This document shows positions 62,969 to 64,000 of a stretch of DNA of 64,000 nt, one piece after another. How positions within the stretch are numbered: position 1 is the stretch's first letter; every line of letters starts with the position of its first letter. The notes under the pieces were generated by a model, which saw nothing but the letters and a program-made list of their open reading frames with translations, made no database searches and had not been told where the DNA came from. The DNA lies in contig NC_054702.1 in assembly GCF_016097555.1 (NCBI RefSeq), positions 73,165,933 through 73,229,932 of the forward strand, written 5' to 3'. The stretch is from Gigantopelta aegis. Its lineage: Eukaryota > Mollusca > Gastropoda > Neomphalida > Peltospiridae. The translations under genes and the position numbers were made by a program.

Positions 62969-64000
62969 CTTAGCCAGTCATCCTAGAGGACCTAGGTAAA
63001 CTGTAGGTTATTGTCTTTATTGTGATAGGTACCAGTATTAAGTCTGTATTACAAGGTTACTGAATGAGTAGTTAAGGGTTAATTAAACATTAACCAGTTA
63101 GGAATAGAGTTGTAATTCCTTTATTAATTAAGTTCTCCTGGAAGCGTTTCTCAATTATCACACGTGTGGGTGTTGTGTCACGGTGAAGTGATTAGCATAT
63201 TGTGTAAACTAGACACCTAGAGATTAACTAATTAAGTGATCAGTTCTGGGTTGTTATTATTTGTTGTTGTTAATTAACTACTGCGGCAGTACATTTGTCA
63301 GCGAGGGTTAATACAGATTCCAAAGTGTATTGTGTTTTTGTTGTGTTTTCTAGTGAACTAAACGTGCTATAATAATATATACTTTATATAAGATCTTATC
63401 TCTGATCATACCTAGATGAGCCAGCGGGTATAACTGCCTGTTACAGAGAGATCTAATAGATATACAGTTAGGAGAGATATTTGGACAATCGTGTTTCATT
63501 CAGTTACGGGTATTATAGGATCCCCGTGACAGCAACACTGGCTTACATACTGCTTAGTTGTAAACAGTACGTATATGTTTCCACATGGGGACTTTGGTTG
63601 AAGTTAATCATTTCGTGTTTAGAATATTCATATTCTTGGTTGTCCTAATGTCTTTAGAAGCTCAAGACATTTTAGAAATATCACCTTATCAGGCGCCAGG
63701 ATATTTGGTATTTAAATACCAGTAAAATTAGTATTAAGAAAAAATAAGTATCACATAAATGAACATAACAAAACTATTTCAGGAATGAAACTAATGTTTA
63801 GTCATAAAATAATACTTTTAACATGATTCCAATAGATTTTCGGACCTCTGGCAAACAACAAGTCACAGCTAATGGGCGATTATGCGGCTGATGTTGACCC
63901 TTTCTTTGTTACAACCCCTCTCCATGGACTAGCTCCACTGGCACACAAGGTTCTTTTCACACCAGGATGTTCCGACACAAAATGCAAATCTTACAATCAC
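55481..64000 (+). CDS. Glycoside hydrolase family 3, beta-xylosidase-like (5' part, six exons; runs off the window)
   Basis: GH3 enzymes release terminal beta-linked sugars by a retaining mechanism. Exons: 55481-55806, 57685-57844, 58483-58653, 61274-61362, 61587-62058, 63836 onward; 1383 nt in phase here, 461 codons. It starts with a likely signal peptide (MATPLSKILILFYVHSCIIN), so the protein is probably secreted or lysosomal. Family blocks: QWSTECLRGVA, FPQAIGLASSF, SPVINIMRHPLWGRNQETYG, STCKHFDAYGG, VMCSYNSVNGIPACAN and GYIVTDAGA, whose Asp is the expected nucleophile. After about residue 407 it enters the second alpha/beta domain (IFGPLANN). Resembles plant BXL and animal beta-D-xylosidase-like proteins; the true substrate cannot be told. 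The 3' half is missing, and usual full length is about 750 aa. Confidence 0.9.
55894..56076. repeat. Short hairpin element with G and C tracts
   Basis: ACAGGGCCGTAGCT at 55894-55907 is exactly inverted at 56063-56076. Just inside the left end lies a G run of about 37, interrupted and followed by more G; just inside the right end lies a C run of about 22. A small non-autonomous repeat is likely; G-quadruplex formation is possible. Confidence 0.75.
56296..56415 (-). repeat. SINE tail fragment, tail type 2
   Basis: Complement of the AAACAAAC tail with GGTGTCGTTAAAGAAA and TTTGACATCCAATAGCC. Confidence 0.75.
56611..57591 (-). repeat. LTR-like repeat, copy 2 (fossil)
   Basis: On the minus strand runs from TGTGACGGTACATGC (57591) to CTGCGGCAGTACA (56611). 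Here the similarity stops exactly at the CA end, which supports that boundary. Contains a long (AT)n at about 56969-57040. In GH3 intron 1, antisense to the gene. Confidence 0.55.
57685..57844 (+). CDS. GH3 exon 2
   Basis: Encodes AKLIHDVAEATSEEVRAKHN, TGLGCWSPVINIMRHPLWGR and NQ. SPVINIMRHPLWGR is a family hallmark. Phase agrees with exons 1 and 3. Confidence 0.94.
58382..58434. repeat. (AT)n microsatellite
   Basis: Alternating AT run, 48 bp before exon 3. Confidence 0.95.
58483..58653 (+). CDS. GH3 exon 3
   Basis: Encodes ETYGEDPYLTGILARHFVSG, NHPRYIRAVSTCKHFDAYGG and PEDLPVSRQVFNAK. ETYGEDP and KHFDAY are substrate-pocket motifs of the family. Confidence 0.95.
58719..58981 (-). repeat. 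SINE, family A head with tail type 2, minus strand
   Basis: On the minus strand: GGTGGGATTTAGCTCAGTCTGT head, a body with GCATATAAATGATCTCTTGC, TTTGACATCCAATATCC and a GTGCTCTAGTTGTGTTGTTA tail. Confidence 0.8.
59149..60718 (-). pseudogene. Unassigned exon-like pieces on the minus strand
   Basis: Inside GH3 intron 3 there are minus-strand segments with splice-like ends: 60617-60718 (HLRVDFTISVQIVDHAKNDD..., AG before, GTAAAT after), about 59271-59350 (PWPPSSLDHEWNLMIVQQRK..., GTAAGT after) and 59149-59246 (SVATKIEDAEHKTCPDFTTD... and a TAA stop). The last two join in frame. Between them are longer frames at 60176-60487 and 59913-60164. I do not recognise the family, and a stop in frame upstream of the 59271 piece argues for a decayed gene or chance. 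Confidence 0.25.
60719..61273. other. GH3 intron 3, distal part
   Basis: No recognisable repeat or coding region on either strand. Confidence 0.4.
61274..61362 (+). CDS. GH3 exon 4
   Basis: Short exon encoding VSERDLRTTFLPQFQACTSL and ALGVMCSYN; the Ser of SYNS is completed in exon 5. Confidence 0.94.
61587..62058 (+). CDS. GH3 exon 5 (catalytic nucleophile)
   Basis: Encodes SVNGIPACANKRLLTDILRK, EWNYKGYIVTDAGAAQFI, then CVNAGVNLELVG and AAMQSFVLLKNSGGFLPLKS. Asp of VTDAGA is the expected nucleophile; LLKNSGGFLPL marks the move into the second domain. Confidence 0.96.
62431..63375 (+). repeat. LTR-like repeat, copy 3 (fossil)
   Basis: Starts TGTGACAGAACATGC and reaches CTGCGGCAGTACA at 63293; the following 80 bp to about 63375 are shared with copy 1. 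Contains (AT)n at 62916-62966 at the same internal place as copy 2. In GH3 intron 5, same orientation as the gene, opposite to copy 2. Confidence 0.55.
63376..63835. other. GH3 intron 5, distal part
   Basis: About 460 bp. It may include more of the inner part of the LTR-like repeat, but no coding content is visible. Confidence 0.35.
63836..64000 (+). CDS. GH3 exon 6 (partial)
   Basis: Encodes IFGPLANNKSQLMGDYAAD, TTPLHGLAPLAHKVLFTPGC and onward to the window edge. IFGPLAN and GDY are typical of the second GH3 domain. Confidence 0.9.
   Translation, partial: MFGPLANNKSQLMGDYAADVDPFFVTTPLHGLAPLAHKVLFTPGCSDTKCKSYNH

Overview
This is nuclear DNA from an intron-rich invertebrate, most likely a mollusc and perhaps a gastropod. 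Genes are split into short exons with GT/AG introns. The introns hold tRNA-derived SINEs, Tc1 and pogo/Tigger DNA transposons, MITEs, a DIRS-type element and AT or poly-C/poly-G tracts. The taxon is an inference from gene structure and repeat style; no species marker was seen.

Layout: (1) 839-33245, + strand: a complete 17-exon UFL1 gene (E3 ligase for UFM1, 791 aa when joined). (2) 38752-54564, - strand: a complete 18-exon KDM1A/LSD1 gene (H3K4me1/2 demethylase, 790 aa), tail to tail with UFL1. (3) 55481 to the window end, + strand: the first six exons (461 codons) of a secreted glycoside hydrolase family 3 protein of the beta-xylosidase-like type, head to head with KDM1A across a 916-bp gap. 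For all 41 exons the reading phase was carried across each junction, and no internal stop or frameshift was found. The three genes have unrelated roles (UFMylation at the ER, chromatin demethylation, carbohydrate hydrolysis), so this is ordinary gene neighbourhood and not a pathway cluster.

Most of the DNA is intronic repeats. UFL1 intron 1 holds a pogo/Tigger transposon with a C-terminal zinc-finger region, a possible relative, and a repeat with LTR-like ends that recurs twice in the GH3 gene. Intron 3 begins with a Tc1 element whose 337-aa transposase frame is intact. Intron 8 has a deletion derivative of a second Tigger with clean TIRs and TA duplication. Intron 13 carries a fossil DIRS-like (tyrosine recombinase) retroelement. 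KDM1A introns carry MITEs, a long-TIR element and an inverted repeat pair flanking exon 4. About fourteen SINE copies mix two tRNA-like heads with two different tails.

Best leads: a 77-bp tandem duplication of UFL1 exon 14 that may create an in-frame 24-nt microexon; inverted repeats around the SWIRM-domain exon 4 of KDM1A; the intact Tc1 element; the modular SINE set; and paired TCACGTGA sites directly upstream of the GH3 start codon. I did not find a convincing new multi-gene system.
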